Below, piece after piece: positions 24,525-39,300 of a stretch of DNA of 62,630 bases (position 1 is the stretch's first letter; each line of letters starts with the position of its first letter). The notes below the pieces were generated by a model. The model was not told the DNA's origin and ran no database searches. It saw nothing but the letters and a program-made list of their open reading frames with translations. The position numbers and the translations under genes were made by a program. Origin of the DNA: Smittium mucronatum (lineage: Eukaryota > Kickxellomycota > Harpellomycetes > Harpellales > Legeriomycetaceae); contig LSSL01000874.1 of the NCBI GenBank assembly GCA_001953115.1, positions 1 to 62,630 on the forward strand. The letters are read 5' to 3'.

Positions 24525-25535
24525 GGCATGGATTGCGTTGGTAACCTAATTAATTCTGTTTACTTATTACTCTTTGTAAATTTTAGGACTGGATTTAGCA
24601 AATGACTTATTATCTACATAAAAAGTAACATTAAGTAAACTGAAAAGTAGAAGACACATAAAAAAATATTTAGCTCTTTATATATTGTTAGCTTCTCTAA
24701 CCTTCCAAAAATAATTGGGTAATTTTATGTACTTCTTCCTATAACACTACCAAGGCTTTATCTATTTAACAGAATACTAAATAATGTTTAGGCAGAATAA
24801 AAATGACCTTTTTCAAGATGATTTTATTTATGAACATAAAATCGCTCTTTTTATACCTATTTTAAAACTAATATTCAGAGTTTTAAATTTAACAAAAATA
24901 GCTCTTTGGCAGAAGAAACTAATAAAATAATAAATAATGTATGTAATAAAAGCAAATCAATAGGCTGGATATGAAATTCAATAAGTTTTTGGAGGCTTAA
25001 ATGGGAAATAAGTTGTAACCTGCACCATGCAGCATTTTTGACGACCATAATTTTTAATAATACCGTCTAATATATCTCCTTGTATACACGAATTATGCAA
25101 GATATACTTATACTCACAACAATATCAATAAATAAAAGTAATTATCTCTGAAAAAATTTATCTAATCTAACATCGATCATTAGAAATTTAAACTTATAGC
25201 TTTTATATTGAAAATTTTTATCGGGAGGTTGCACTAAATTAACATTAATACAGTTTTCAGCCTTTCTAGATAGGTCTAATAAACTTTACATTTACAGAAA
25301 AGTTTTTTTTTTAACTCTCTTATTTTCAGTTTTATTCTGTATTTAACTTTATATATCCTAAAAATACGGTGGAAATAATTCTTATAGAGTGAGAAGTGTA
25401 CAATGGATCATTTTTTAAACTTTGAAGGTATTTACATCTTAATTTTTTTTTGAAGATAATCTCGATAAAATCGATATTTTATAACTGTTTTAGTGCAAAG
25501 CCCAATAAAGATAAAAAAAGCTACTCATTATTCGC

Positions 25536-25667
25536 GAATTTAATCCCCCACTTTTTTTTTATAGAATAGGCTGTGAAAGCACATAATTATGCAATCATTT
25601 TTAGTGGATTTCATTTTAGCAATTTTTTTTTCGAAAAATACCCGCGTAAATCGAGAGATAACTGTAC
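25536..25667 (-). mobile_element. Possible pogo-like transposon end (right)
   Basis: Read on the minus strand the segment begins TACAGTTATCTCTCGATTTA, continues CGCGGGTATTTTTCG and later has a GGGGGATTAAATTCGCGAAT block. A CAGT start with TA flank and CGCG-rich subterminal sequence resembles pogo/Tigger-type termini. It could pair with 22305 (a 3.3-kb element now containing the tandem array and foldback), but that is inference only. Confidence 0.3.
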
Positions 25668-28340
25668 TACCCTTTGATCCAGAAAAATTTCTACAAAAAT
25701 TCATTAATAAAATATCATATTCATCTATCACCTTCTATTTTTTCATATATTAAGTTTAATAAAACACTATAAATCTAATAAGCAGCTTTTAATTTAGTTA
25801 TTAAAAATATTATTTGACCTTAAATAAAGGTGCAACTAGAAATTTTCATTAAAAAGCTTTAGTGAAATAAAAGATTTAAATATTCTTGAGTTTTACTTTT
25901 AAATATTGGACTAAAAAGTTTTTTTCCTAATGCAAACTTATAAAATAAATCCTTCGTTTAATGAAAAGATCGTTTCTTTTTTATGTATTTTTTTTAACTT
26001 TATCAAAAAAAAAAATTAGGGCTAAATTTATTATTAAAAATAATAATATGTTTTAGCCCTTTACCACCAAAAACTGATATTAGATCACTTAATAACTTTA
26101 AAATCATGGAAATAACTTATATTCACAAGAAAATATTCATATAAACTTGTAAAAAAGGCTTAATTTCATATTTATAAACTAAATAATTTTTTTACAATTT
26201 ATCAGAACAAAGTATTATAGAAAAGAAAATTTTTTAATTTAAAACCCGTTTATAAATCAATTTTGAAGAGTTGTTAAACCCAATTTGGTGTAAAGATTTA
26301 AATTAATTAATGTAAATAATGGCAAAATCATTATTCGAAAAATAAGTTGTGGAATTTTATCGGTTTTCGTTGGTAAATATGACTTTAAAAATGGAATCTA
26401 TCGATATTTTATATATTTAGTGGAATTTCCTAGATTATATTAATGGATTAAAGCCAAAAATTAAATATTTATAGGAAATTAAATCGCTTACAGGTTCATG
26501 AAAATCACAGCTATGGAGTAAATAAAAATAAAAGATAATGTTATATTGCCTAAGAAGTTTATACTGAAAAAAAAGAATAAAGATAAAACACAAAGAAAAA
26601 AAAAAAGAAAATATAATAAATTTTCAAAAAAGAAGTACGATTTGAAGGTAGATTTTTTTTGGGTAAAATTTCCCATAAAGAAATTGAGCAATGTTAATAT
26701 CATTCTTTCTATTTTCATCTATTATTTACAATCGGGAGGTTAAATAAGATTATAATTAACCATTGAACTATACTAGTTTAAACCAATACTTTCAATAGAG
26801 CATAATTAATCAGTTTACTCCCTGAAAATGGCAATAAAAAGAGTTTTTCATTCCAATTGAACCTTTTTTTCTGTATATGTGTTATCATTCTTTTAGTCAA
26901 TAATCCACTTTCATTTATGAAAATTAGTATATTTCGCTATCGTTTATAATTAAATTGCTCTTGGGTATTATTAGTCTTTCGATTTTAACCGGTATAGATT
27001 ATTATTCAATGAAATAATAACATTTTTATGTTTCCATCAAAAAAATAAACCCGAAAATCTAAAAAAAGAGTCTAATTCTATGGAAAAAGGGTCAATTGGA
27101 ATAAAAAAATCAAAAATTGCTATGAAAAGCCCTTTACTTAATTTCGAAATATATCACTAAGATAATGCAAAATTTTTTTTGATAATCTAGAGTTGGGATT
27201 TCAAAAAAAAATTCTATATGCAAAATATTAAAGCATTATTAGACCTATAAATTTTTTAAAATTTTATTGGGTTTTCTGTGAAATAAATTCATATTTACTC
27301 AATGGTTTAATCAGTAAAAAAAAAAATTTCCCAGAAAAAACTATTATATAAGGGAGGTTATTTTCAAGAATAGAGTTTTTTCTAATTTCTAAATCAATAG
27401 ATAGACTTGAATTCATTTATAATTTTTTTTTTTAAGACGAGCTAATTAATTTATGAAAGATCATTAAAATACAAAAACATGCTAGCCCCAATAACATTTC
27501 CACACTTTTCCAATAGAAAATTTGCTTGGAAATCTCAATTCCAGATTAGCCAATTAATTTATTAATTATTTTTGGAGTTTTTTCCAAATTATATTAGAAA
27601 AGATTTAGTTGGAAAAATGGGCTCTCAATGAGATCACCCACATAATCAACCAATATAAAATAATTATAATAAAAATGGTAAATAGCAAAAAAGTGAAATT
27701 TTCGAAAATTTTTCAAAATTTTAACACATAAAATTGAAACATATTTAATCAGAAGAAATAATATAATTTTTTTTAACCAAAAAATAATTTATGTGTAAAA
27801 ATAAGTAAAAAATACCAAATTAGACACACATTGATAAATTTTTTATAAAAAAAAAAAAAATGATGGAAAATATTTGATTTTATATCGAAAAATAATTTTT
27901 TTTTGCTAATTAACTTAAAAAACTTTAAATTCTCCATTTATTGGGTGAGATTATACCCGATTAATTGAGCATATTTTTATCATAATAAGACGGATAGACT
28001 TCTTTGAAACCAGTGTAAAATTTTTGGCTTTAATAATGGTTATTGACATAGTCTTATTCATAGATTGGTTATCTTGATAATTGAATTTTTAACAGTTTTT
28101 GATTTTTATTCTATAAAATTAAAATTTATATAGAAAGAAATATACAAAATAAAAATAAAAAAAACTTTTTAAATAATCTTAGTTTCATTTTTTTCATCAA
28201 TTTATAACATCTTTTAATTTCATTTGACATATAAATTAATTTAAAATTTTAAAAACGCAATCGGATGGTTCTATTTATGAATAAAATCTTCCCCACTTAA
28301 ATTTTACTATTTCCTAATTTGAGAATAAATTAGCGCCCCA

Positions 28341-28415
28341 TTTAACCCTTTCAGAGCCAATGGTAATAAAAATAGATTATTTCAATGGATTTTCAATTGG
28401 TTCTGAATTTTTTTA
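28341..28415. mobile_element. Decayed relative of the piggyBac-like MITE
   Basis: TTAACCCTTTCAGAGCCAAT resembles the left end of the 18498-18621 MITE. It is answered about 50 bases later by CAATTGGTTCTGAATTTT, a partial inverted copy. The right terminus no longer shows GGGTTAA, so the assignment is tentative. Confidence 0.35.
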
Positions 28416-30037
28416 TCTAAATCCAATCAAATTATAATATTTGATAAATAAGTTATACAGCAGTGGTTAATAAACTCCAAAGATAAGGATGCGCATTTAA
28501 AATTTTCTAATTCAACTACGAAAAAAGTGGAGCTGTAAATGGACAATAATCTCTATTATTCATTTCCAATAATTAATCAAGAAACTCTCAAAATTATTAA
28601 ATGCGGATCCCCCCCTATCTATCTATAAGCTTTTTTATTCTCTCCATTTAAAATTATCTTACATAAATTGCGCATATAAATTTTTGTAAATTATAAAAGA
28701 AGAAAAAAAAAAAGTTTTTACGCATTAAAAACCTTCAATAAAATTATTAATAATTATCAAAATATGGATATATAACACTATTTATTTCTTTTATCTTTAA
28801 ATAATAAAGGATTCTAGCGAATTTAACTATTTTTTTTTTGAAATTACAAAAAGTGAATTAAATTTGGTTTTATTGAAACATATTAAAAAAAAAGTGAAAA
28901 TAAATACGAATTAAAGCGACCAATTACAAAAAAAGTTAATCTTATTATGTCAGAATAAAAAATTACATGGAATTATTTGTGTCTCTGTGTTGTGTTTTAT
29001 ATGAATATATCACATAAAGCTGAAATAAACAGAATAATATAAACTATAATTTGGAGCATGGTGGTATAAAGATACTAGAAAATTTTTCATTAATATATAA
29101 GGAAAGTTAAACATAATATCTTTATATACAATTGGGTTTTCTTAATTTTAATAAATGTAATTCATTCGCATTTAATATATAAACACAAATATATAACACT
29201 TATTATTTAAATTTTTTTGAGTGGAATGAATTATATACACAATTTTGAACATATTCGAATATAAATAACATGAATGAAAGAGTATTTTGTATTTAAATTT
29301 CATATTAAAAGAAACAAAATATCCACAATGTAGAAAGACTAATATATTTTGAATACAGATTCAAAACCTTATAATTTTCTTTTCTTAGTTTATGAACTCT
29401 TCTTATGTATAAAATTAATTAAAATATCTTTACTCAAATTCCAAAAAATACGTATTCTTTTCTTAAATTTTAAATTTCGAAAGCAAATAAATCAATTTTC
29501 ATTCCACAGTCTTAAAATATTTATAGATTTAAAGTATTTAATGCTATGAAATTTTCAATAATATAAACTCAGTATAAATTTTTTCGTATTTTTTGCTCTG
29601 ATTCTATTCATTCTCGCTTTTTTTTAATTGGATGTAGTACAACAAAAAATTATTTAATTTTTTCAAATCGAAAAACTTTTGTTTATTTTTTTCCCACTTC
29701 TTTTGAAGTTGCAATATCAAAGGTATGGTTCCTCGGGTCTTATTTACTTAAATTTGATCTTGGTATAGTAAATTTGACCTCCATTCACGAAATCACTAGT
29801 ATTAATAAAATAATATATCACATCTTATCCCCCTTTTAAAATTTATATTATACTATAGACTTTACCCTATAATAAAAATTATCAACTCAAACATATTTAG
29901 TTATTATTACCCTTTTAATGCGTAAAAACCCCTTCTAATCCAAAATTGAATTTTAATAACATCATATGAACCGCAAGAAAAACTAAAATGATTTTACCAA
30001 GTTGGAAAGGATTTTTGTAACATCTTGAAGTTTTTCA

Positions 30038-30066
30038 CATTGATTGATTGATTGATTGATTGATTT
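30038..30066. repeat. (TTGA)n microsatellite
   Basis: Perfect tetranucleotide run of about six to seven units in AT-rich DNA. Confidence 0.8.
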
Positions 30067-32467
30067 TATTGCTTAATTGGAAATATTTTTATATATTTAG
30101 ATAAATCAGGATATTGATCCAACAGATGTTGCTAATATATAAAAATAAAAGAGATTCATTAAATCATATCTGATAGGCACAAGTGTGTACTTAGATTTCA
30201 GATTAAAAGTAAGTGCTTAAATTGTGTAATACTTATTTAAAGGTATCTTTTTTTCTTTAAAAATTTTACACTAATCAATTTTTCTAGGTTTTACAATGAA
30301 TTAAAAAATCTCAAAAAGCTCATTTAATTAACTAAATTTATGAGTACTACTGTATTTTGTTCCAAGAATTTTTCTCTTATCAATTTGAAATTAGAAGATG
30401 GGGATCGAATAGGTAAAATTTATTTTATTTAGGGATCAATTACTCAGAAAAAAATTATTTAAATACAATCATATTATTTCCCTTTTTTATAACTTTTTTC
30501 ATTTAAATTTATTAAAGTGATTTATTTTTTGCAAGGCTTCGGTAATTTTGGCTCACTTAGGTCAGTACGCTTTATGATCTTATTTGATATACATTAGCTT
30601 TTATAATATATAATCATGCTTTATTTTTTTTTAATTTGGTGAATTATTGATCCATTGAGCTTGCCGTTAAGCTCTGCAATCTATAAAAATATATTAAAAT
30701 CCGAATTTCTTTATAAATTCAAAATTAATCATCCAATAAAATTTTATAAACGATAAAATAATAAATAAATACATTTTATATCACTAATAGTAATAAGAAA
30801 CCCATTCTAAATTATAAAGCTCTGTGGGAAAAAAGTGTTGGGAATAATTTATCTATTATTCATATGAAAATTTCACATTTATAAAAAGTAAATTTATTTG
30901 ACAATCAGAACTTTAAATTAAAAAAGAAATTATACATTGAAAAAATGTGGGAAAAATATTAGAGATTTTTTTTTGAATATTATAGTTTTTTGGTTATTAA
31001 ATATCAACAAGTCTATGGTTTTCGTAAAAAAATCTGTCTTTAAAATAATCTCCCGAATTGATTTGACTTTAAAGTTTAACATTTTTAAAATATTTAGCAG
31101 TTATTCATCTCTAAAATCGGAAATAATTCAATCAAATTTAAGAAATATCACCAATAGAAATTTCGCAACATATTTTTTGACATTTTTGGAATAAGCTCGC
31201 CACCATAACTGGAAATTTTTGAGATAAAAAATACATTTTTTTATAAAAGATAATTTTATAGTATAAAAAATAATTTTAATTCTAGTAAAATGTATCATTT
31301 TCTAAACAAAGATCAGATTTTAAAAATCACATGGACATATTTTTTTCTTTCTTTTTATAATTTTCGCTGTATTTATCATAATTAAATAAGGTAAGAGTTT
31401 TAAATTTCCATAAAAATGCCTATGTATTGCTATTAAATTTCCATCCTAGCTTCACATCCGGTTTTTTTTTTAGATTCCAAATAGTGAAATTGTATTTATA
31501 TTGTTTTAAAAGCGCAGAACTTTTTTTGCTACAGTGTTACTATAATTTCTTCATTCGGTGACTCCAAAACTACAGGGTTGTACCATATTAATATTTTTTA
31601 TACTTTTTGAGTGTTTCTTTAGAAAATTAAAATATATTTTGATAAAAATTTTATGATTATTATTTATATATTGGAGGTTTTCATGCGTAAATTTCATTAA
31701 TAACTTAATTTTAAACTATTTATAAAATTTTTATTAACTATAAAAATATTTTTGCTAAAAAAACAGTTTTTTGGTCTTAGGTTTCTTATAGAATAATATC
31801 TAGAAATAACCTGCAAAATTTAAAGATGAAATAATAACCCATTAATGCATAAGTATTTTTAAGTGCACTTACTGGGTATATTTGTTTTCTAATATTTTCT
31901 TTTTGGGTAAAATTTGTTTGTGTAAACAATTTTTTTTTAAAACTTTAGAAAATCTTCAATTTTACTCATACTAAAAAAAACGCTGCACATTTTTATTTCA
32001 TGAATACATTTACATTTAATATTTTAAGATTATTTTTTATTAAGAACCAAAAAAAAAAATTTAAAGTTTAGGATATTTATTAAACTTCAAATACTTATTT
32101 TTCAATCAATTTTTCTTCATATAATAAAGAAAATATATATGTTTAGCAATATATAAAATAGTGAAAAAGTTTGGGAATTGTTAAAATGAGTATTTTAAAT
32201 CAAAAAAATTGCTGAAGAAAGTCAAAGAGCAAATTCGAAAAATCTTTCCTTTAGTAGATGATTCTTATTTTATAATAAACATTTTTACCAAATTCAAAAT
32301 ATAAATACAAAAATGTATTTTTAATGAAAATTATTTACTTTCATTTATTTTTTAAAAAAAAAATTGGATAACTTTTTTATAAAATACTGTGAAAAATAAC
32401 ATAAAATATAACATAACTGTCAAAGCTATATCAACACTCATTTAAAAGTATATTACATTATAAGCAT

Positions 32468-32495
32468 AAACATACACATACACATACACATACAC
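32468..32495. repeat. (ACATAC)n microsatellite
   Basis: About four to five hexanucleotide units in AT-rich DNA. Confidence 0.75.
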
Positions 32496-35400
32496 TAATT
32501 CAATAATTATGAGCTGTAGAAGGTTTAATTTAAAAAATTCAATTATAAAAAATATATATGAAGCTACCTGAATAACGTTTTTATTCGCCTTATATTTTTC
32601 CATTTTATGACTCAAGAAAATATTTCAAATTTCTAAAGTTGATAATTTTAGAAAGTAAGCAGTTTATGAAGCGAAAAATCCAGAAAATTATTTTTAAACT
32701 ATTTATTATAATATCTCAGTTTCAGAACTCATTCCCTTTTTTTAAAATAACAAAGTGAAATTATTTTACTCAAATTTTATTGAATATTTTTTTAAATATT
32801 GATCCAAGTTGTAAACATACATATAATTAATCGAATAAAAAAGTTCACTATTTTTTGTGTATAACTGTAATATAAATAAATTTCCTCAATTTAAAAAAGT
32901 TTTTCAGTGTATTTAAACGCATTTTGTGTGTCTTTTACATTATTTTAGGTACAAATAATTTTAACCTTGTTTCTTTTTACCATTTACGAAATATTCAGAT
33001 TTCAAAAAATTGAAAAAATACTTAAAATTTATTAAATTATTTCTATTATTGGCAATAGAAGCATATTTTCCTAGTATTAACAAAACATAGATAATTTTTA
33101 GTTAGAAAATACGTTTAGTTGATTTATTGCGCTATAATTTTATTCACACATATTCAAGCTTCTAAATTCATTTTGACACTTAGCATAGCCCGAAATTTAT
33201 TAATTTTTTACCGATTCTTAAGGTTATACATAGATATTTTTTTAATTTATCACTCACTAATGGTAAATTTCTTAATGAGCTATTTTTAAATATTGTTTTC
33301 AAGGATTAATAATACTGAAAAAATAGTATATATATTATAAAATATTTTATGTAGCCTGTTTTAATATAAACTTTTTAACTAAAAATATATTTGGATAGCT
33401 TTACAATAAATATATCCGATAATTATTTGAATTATTTCCGTTTGAAATAGTTGATGAGCTTGAGGATAATTTAATAAAATCATCGAAATTATGTTATTTG
33501 TTTTATATTAATTAAACTCTGCGCTTTTAGAAAATATACACAAATTGTATTTAAATTTTAGTTTGCAATATATTTATTCATTTCGAATTTGTTTTTTTCA
33601 CTATATTATTTATTAAAGTCATAATTTACATTTTATAGCGTTAAAAATCAATTTTTTCAATTATTTTTTGGTGCGGGATTAAAGGTTTTTTGAATTTTAA
33701 ATAATAATTGTAATAATAAAGAATTTTACCTCAACTATAAGGTCTAAATAAAACCAAAGAATTCAAAATTAAATGCTGCAAAAAATAAACTTCAATATAT
33801 TTAATAATCTATATTTATTATTACATTTAATGATTTATATTATAAATAAGCTGATTTGTTGGGTCATTGCAGAAATAAGGTGAATATTTGATAACGGAAT
33901 ATTAATATCTTTATTTTTTTAAAAAAAGATCTAACACAATTTTTTTTTTAAATATAAACAAAAATAAAAACTAAAAAACTGACTAGAATCTTTAAAAATT
34001 TCATACTGGGTTTAATTTTTTTGGATTTTATTACATGAAAAAATAGAAATTATCGTTTATTTGCACTGAAAAGTTATGGGGGGATTCGATACAAGTAATT
34101 CTAAAAAGAGTGTGATTTCAAACAAGCAAAAATTAATAAAAATTATTTCGATGAATTTTTTGATAAGGGTTCGTTATGTAAAGGGGGGTTTAATTGAGGG
34201 AAAAATTCTAGAGTTTTGAGTTTCTCTAAGTGTCATAATGTTTTTAAATACATAAATTATAAACAATTTGGTTTACATAAAGTAAATGAATTTTTTTTAG
34301 TTTTTTTTTTCAAAAATGCAAATTTATTTTTTAATAAAAAATTATGGAATTATGTTAATTTATTTTGACTATTTTTGCTATTTCCCTGAAAATAAAAACA
34401 CTTATTTCACCAAATATTTTCAAAAAAGTCTATAAATGCTATTATCACACCGATATTTAGAAAAATATAAGACTTTTAATACATAATGAGGGCTGTTTTA
34501 TATTAATATTTATATTATAATGTAAAAACAATAGAGTTTTTTTTCTTTATCATCTTTTAATTTTTTATTTTACAATTGAAATAAAAATCGTTAAAATTTA
34601 ATTTTAAGTTTTGTTTTAAAGTTTAGATGTAATAAGAAGCACCTAAAAAATATGTTACTTGGATATATTTTCTGAAAATTATAAATAATTTTTGAGCTCG
34701 GTAAATTATTGACTCTTCTCTAATCATGAAATAATCAATTTATTTTATTTAATTAAATTTAAAATTAATCTGGAAAATCAGTTCAGAATTTTAAAATTGA
34801 ATATTATTTTTTGTTTGATAAAAATATTTAGGATTCATATTTTCATTTAATCTTAGTATTATTATTACAAAAAACCAAGAGGGTATTGATTAAAATCCAA
34901 AAAAAATTAATCGAATGAATTTTTTAACTATCTTTCAAAAAATTTGGTATAAAACACAAAAATAATACTAGAATAAGATCCAATTTATCTAAAAATTTAA
35001 TTCACATAGCATATATATCAACAAATAAGTTTTAATTTTAAACAAATTTTAATTTTTTTAGGGCCAGTTTAATTTCTTAATCATATCGTGTGTTCCGACA
35101 AAAATTGATTGACATATTGGCAACTTGTGATACAGTATTAAAATTGTCAATTTATCTAATAAAATCAAGGTTTTTTATGCAAAATTACATTGAATATTGC
35201 CAATTATTAAAAGATTAAAATTTTTATTAAATGGCTGTTATGATTTTACGAACCCATATTAGTTCCAAATTTTATCAATAATAAACAAATAAATTTCAAG
35301 GGCTACCTGTCCTGAAAAATGAACATAAAAAATTTGGGATTATTCTATTTAAATATTTTTAAATGTTTGAAATTGAAAATTTTATAATTTCACAAATTTT

Positions 35401-35769
35401 TTTTTTTTTGGATTTTTTCTCACCGGCCTTAAAAATTTATTATCAGCTTTTAATTTTGGGTTTTAACTATATTTTCGAAAATAGTAAATGCAGTTTACTT
35501 AATTTAAGGTAAAAAATTGAGTACCTATTTTTTATTTTTTAATCTATACACTATTTCATATCATAGTATTACTAACTGTTTCCAAGGCTATGTAAATAAA
35601 TATATTTATTAATTAAAATAGTTTTTGCAAATGTTATCTGCCTAAAATCTGTAATTAAAAAAGAAAGAAAATTTTTTTTAAAAATTTTAAACATCTATTT
35701 CTATTGTTTAGATTAAAAAAATTAAGTTCATTTTATGTATTTTTCATTAATATTAATAAGAAATATACT

Positions 35770-36386
35770 TTCTCCTAAGTTAGAAATACCTTGTCTTGGT
35801 TTAGGGGCTTAATAGTGTACTTTCCAAAGTACACTAAACTAAAATTTCACACAGCGTTACACTATTCTTGGTTGGGAGTAGTGGAGACAGCGCACAGCGA
35901 TTCGGAGGAAAGAAATTCCAAAGGAGCTTCATCTCGAAACAGGAGGAACAGATATTTTAGCACAGCGGAGACATATTATCATTCAAAAGTATAGCTCTCG
36001 ACATTCAGACTGATCTCAGCGTCTAAAAACTATTTGTAGGAAAGCCATATCGATCAAACACACATTTGTGTAGGGGCCTAATTTTATTAAACCTGTTAGA
36101 AATCGGGTCTGAATATGATCTAAATAGCTCCAATGGACTATTTTTCATTAAAAAGAGCTTAAATATTGAATGCATGTAGCCTCAGTCATACACCTACTTG
36201 TATCATACCAGAGGGGCCTTTCGATTAGTAGATTTTATTCTTTTTTCGTAGGTACGCGGCCGGTATTCCATCAGAGGAACTTATTTTAGTTAGGATAATA
36301 GTATTTTATATACGTCTTTTTTCTTTTCTCATATTTTTTTAATACAATTTTTAATGGTGTTATATTACAATAGAATTACGTGGTAC
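35770..36386 (+). mobile_element. Retroposon family R, copy C (near full length)
   Basis: Plus-strand counterpart of 1821-2442 with almost the same length (617 against 622 bases). It starts near CTCCTAAG-TTAGAAATACC and ends ATAGAATTACGTGGTAC followed by AAACAAAA. The 5' half carries a frame of 67 codons (35791-35994) collinear with the frame in copy A; both contain WFRGLI, KYT-LKFH, LGVVE-AHSDSE, SRNR-NRYFST. The 3' third is the segment retroposed at 19654. I find no clear flanking duplication. Confidence 0.7.
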
Positions 36387-39300
36387 AAACAAAATTCAAG
36401 TAGCTCCAAAAAAACCGATATATTTGGAATTTTTTGCTAGAATAAAAAGCTTTAGATTATAAATTTGAATTAATTTTCTGAACAAACATCTTCAATTTGG
36501 GAAATTAATTTTGATTCAGATTACTTATTTTACGAAAAATTATTAAGTTAATTTTTTTGGAGGTACTTAAAATAAGTAAATACTACATCTATAATGTATG
36601 AAATTCATTAAAATTTGATAAATGGACATAAATACATAAAAAAATCATATTTGATAAGATTATTAAATTTTTTGATTTATTCAAATAAAAAAATGAGGAA
36701 AAAAATGGGAAAAACTGCCTTAAATAACATAAAAAAGCCTCTAATTTAAATTTAGATGGCCATAACAGATTTGGTTTTACCTAAAGCATCTTTAGAATTG
36801 AAAAGCATTTTTTAAAAAATAAATTATGTTTATAATTAATAGTTAATATTTACCATATCATACCATACTTTCTATGCTTTATCAATATTTTTAGCTAATA
36901 TCTTATCATTTTATTAATAATTTTGTACTGTAACTGAATTTAAAAAGCACGAAGCTCTCAAAATGGTTTTTTGTATTAAATTTTTATAACAAAAAAACCA
37001 ATTAAAAGGATATATATATTATTCTCTTATACATATGCACCTTTTGGCTAAAATATCAATATAATAGTAAAAAATTATCGAAAAAATAGTTTATAAATTT
37101 ATCGAAACTAATAAATAATTTAAAACTTGTATTGTTTTTATAATATTTCCTTGTTATATCTAATTAACTATTTATTTATTATGGAAATTTTCATTATTTT
37201 CATATCACTATCTTTGAGTCCTATTGGTATTTTTTGATAATTCTTATCTTAAAATTGTGAAAATAAAAAAGTTTTTCCAATTTTTTTTATTTTTTTTAGT
37301 GAAAAATTGCCAAAAATGGCACACTATTAATTTTTAATTACACAATATTTTAATAAAAATAATTAAAAAACATTTTTAAGTTAATATCTTGATAAAAATT
37401 TAAACCTAAGGGAGAATAATTTAATATAAGCATCCATGTTGGAGCTTTTTTAATTATATGCGACAAAGCTTTATAGTCGTAATTCATTAAGTTTATTAGA
37501 ATATATTTTTAATATTATTTTGTATTTATTTCAGCTCTCTTGAACTAAGCTCAAAACTGGTAGAAAGTTTTTGATTTAGGATTGGTTTAACCTAAACCAT
37601 TTCCGATGACGATTCCAATATAAAGATCTTCAATCAGTCAAAAAGTCTAACTATAAATTAATTTTTTTAAAAAAAGTAGAATATATCTATATAAGTTATA
37701 TTGGAATATTTTCGTTCAGTAAACGAAATTCTCGAATAAATGATGAAGTATTTAACTTTATAAAAGATTCATATTTATTTACCGATTTTAGAGGGAAAAA
37801 AATTTGAAATTCTATTTAATACATAGCAATTGATTTTTCCAAATTTTTTTATTAATACAGCCGAAATTTCATTACTTTTCATCTATTTATAGCAGAAGGA
37901 GATGTAAAAAAAAACCATATGAGATCTTATCATGAAAATCAGTTCTAATTTGGAATTAAAGCTAAATTTGTCATTACAGAGCTGTTTATATACAAAAATA
38001 CTTGTTTAATATCAAATCTCACAATTCAATAGTATTTAGGGCAATTCGATATCAATTTTAAAAAGAAAATTTCTAATTTAAGTATTTCAGGTTTATTAAA
38101 CATATTTATTTTTTGATATTAATCAGATTTGCAATCATCACTGTTTGCTAATAAAAAATTCTTATGGAGTGCAGAAAAGAATTTTTAATATATTTTATTG
38201 GATAGTCCAACTAGAAAACTTTTTTAAACGCTTGTTAGTTGATATAGAGTGATAATTTCTCATATTTATGCTATTACCGATGATTTAATACCTTTTTTGA
38301 TTCGGCTTTCTTTTTAAAAAATTTAGATTTCAATTCTTAGCGATAAAGGTTCTTAAATGAATAATTTTTTTTCAAGAATAATTTTTATTTTTTCAAAGAA
38401 AATCGCTGAAAAGGTTATTTATTAGTATTTTTTGAGTAATTTTGAAATGTTTCGAAATTTCAGACCTATTTATATAATTTTTCACCATCTAAAACTCTTT
38501 GAGTGAAATTAGATTCGAATAAACTGACTTTTCAAACTTAAAAAATTAATATCTTACTGAAATGGGATTGATTTCAAGCAAATATGATCCTTTATCAACC
38601 CAAATACCTAAAATCGTGTTTAGAATCGATAATTTCAAGGATTATTTACATTTATATAAATTCAGTTATTTTTTTAATGACTTTACCTACAAGAATCCTT
38701 TTTACAAGGCACTAAGGAATAAATAATTTAAAAATACGAATGCTAAACAGTTGAAAATAATATTTTTTCTACCAATTCTTCCAGTTTTATACCAGATAAG
38801 TTTTTGATTTCTGACTGTCTTTACACTCTGTTTATAAATCAAGGAATTAATGGCTCATAAAAAATAAAAGCACTTCCCTAACACTTGGTTATTTTATTTT
38901 TATTTTTTACAATCAAATACCATTTTAGTTTTTAATTGATAATTTTCATAATAGGATTATTTCATATTACACTAAAATCAATTAAATAACTCTGTAGAAA
39001 TTCAATTTCAAAAAAAGGAAAATATTAAAATCTTGAAAATCTTATCATATAATTAAATTTAAATATTATTTTTTAGTTTTTACTGGTAAAAATAAACGAT
39101 AAATCAATATATAACTATTTCCCGCTTTTTAAATTAACTATTAAATTATTTTAAATCTCATAATTTTTAATTTGTGAATTTATATATCTATTTTTTAATT
39201 ATCTTTGGAATATCTTGTTTTTATTTTATTTTTGACTCAAATCTCAAATATTAGAGGTTTAAATTCTTCTTTTTATTATTAAAATATCTAATTTTATGAC

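Larger units (their letters stand above)
25668..35769. other. 10-kb AT desert
   Basis: No gene, RNA or protein relic could be recognised. It contains a piggyBac-MITE-like end at 28341-28415 and two small microsatellites listed separately. Short open frames at 26488-26743, 29349-29549 and 30937-31194 are Lys/Phe/Ile-rich and most likely chance. Confidence 0.55.
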
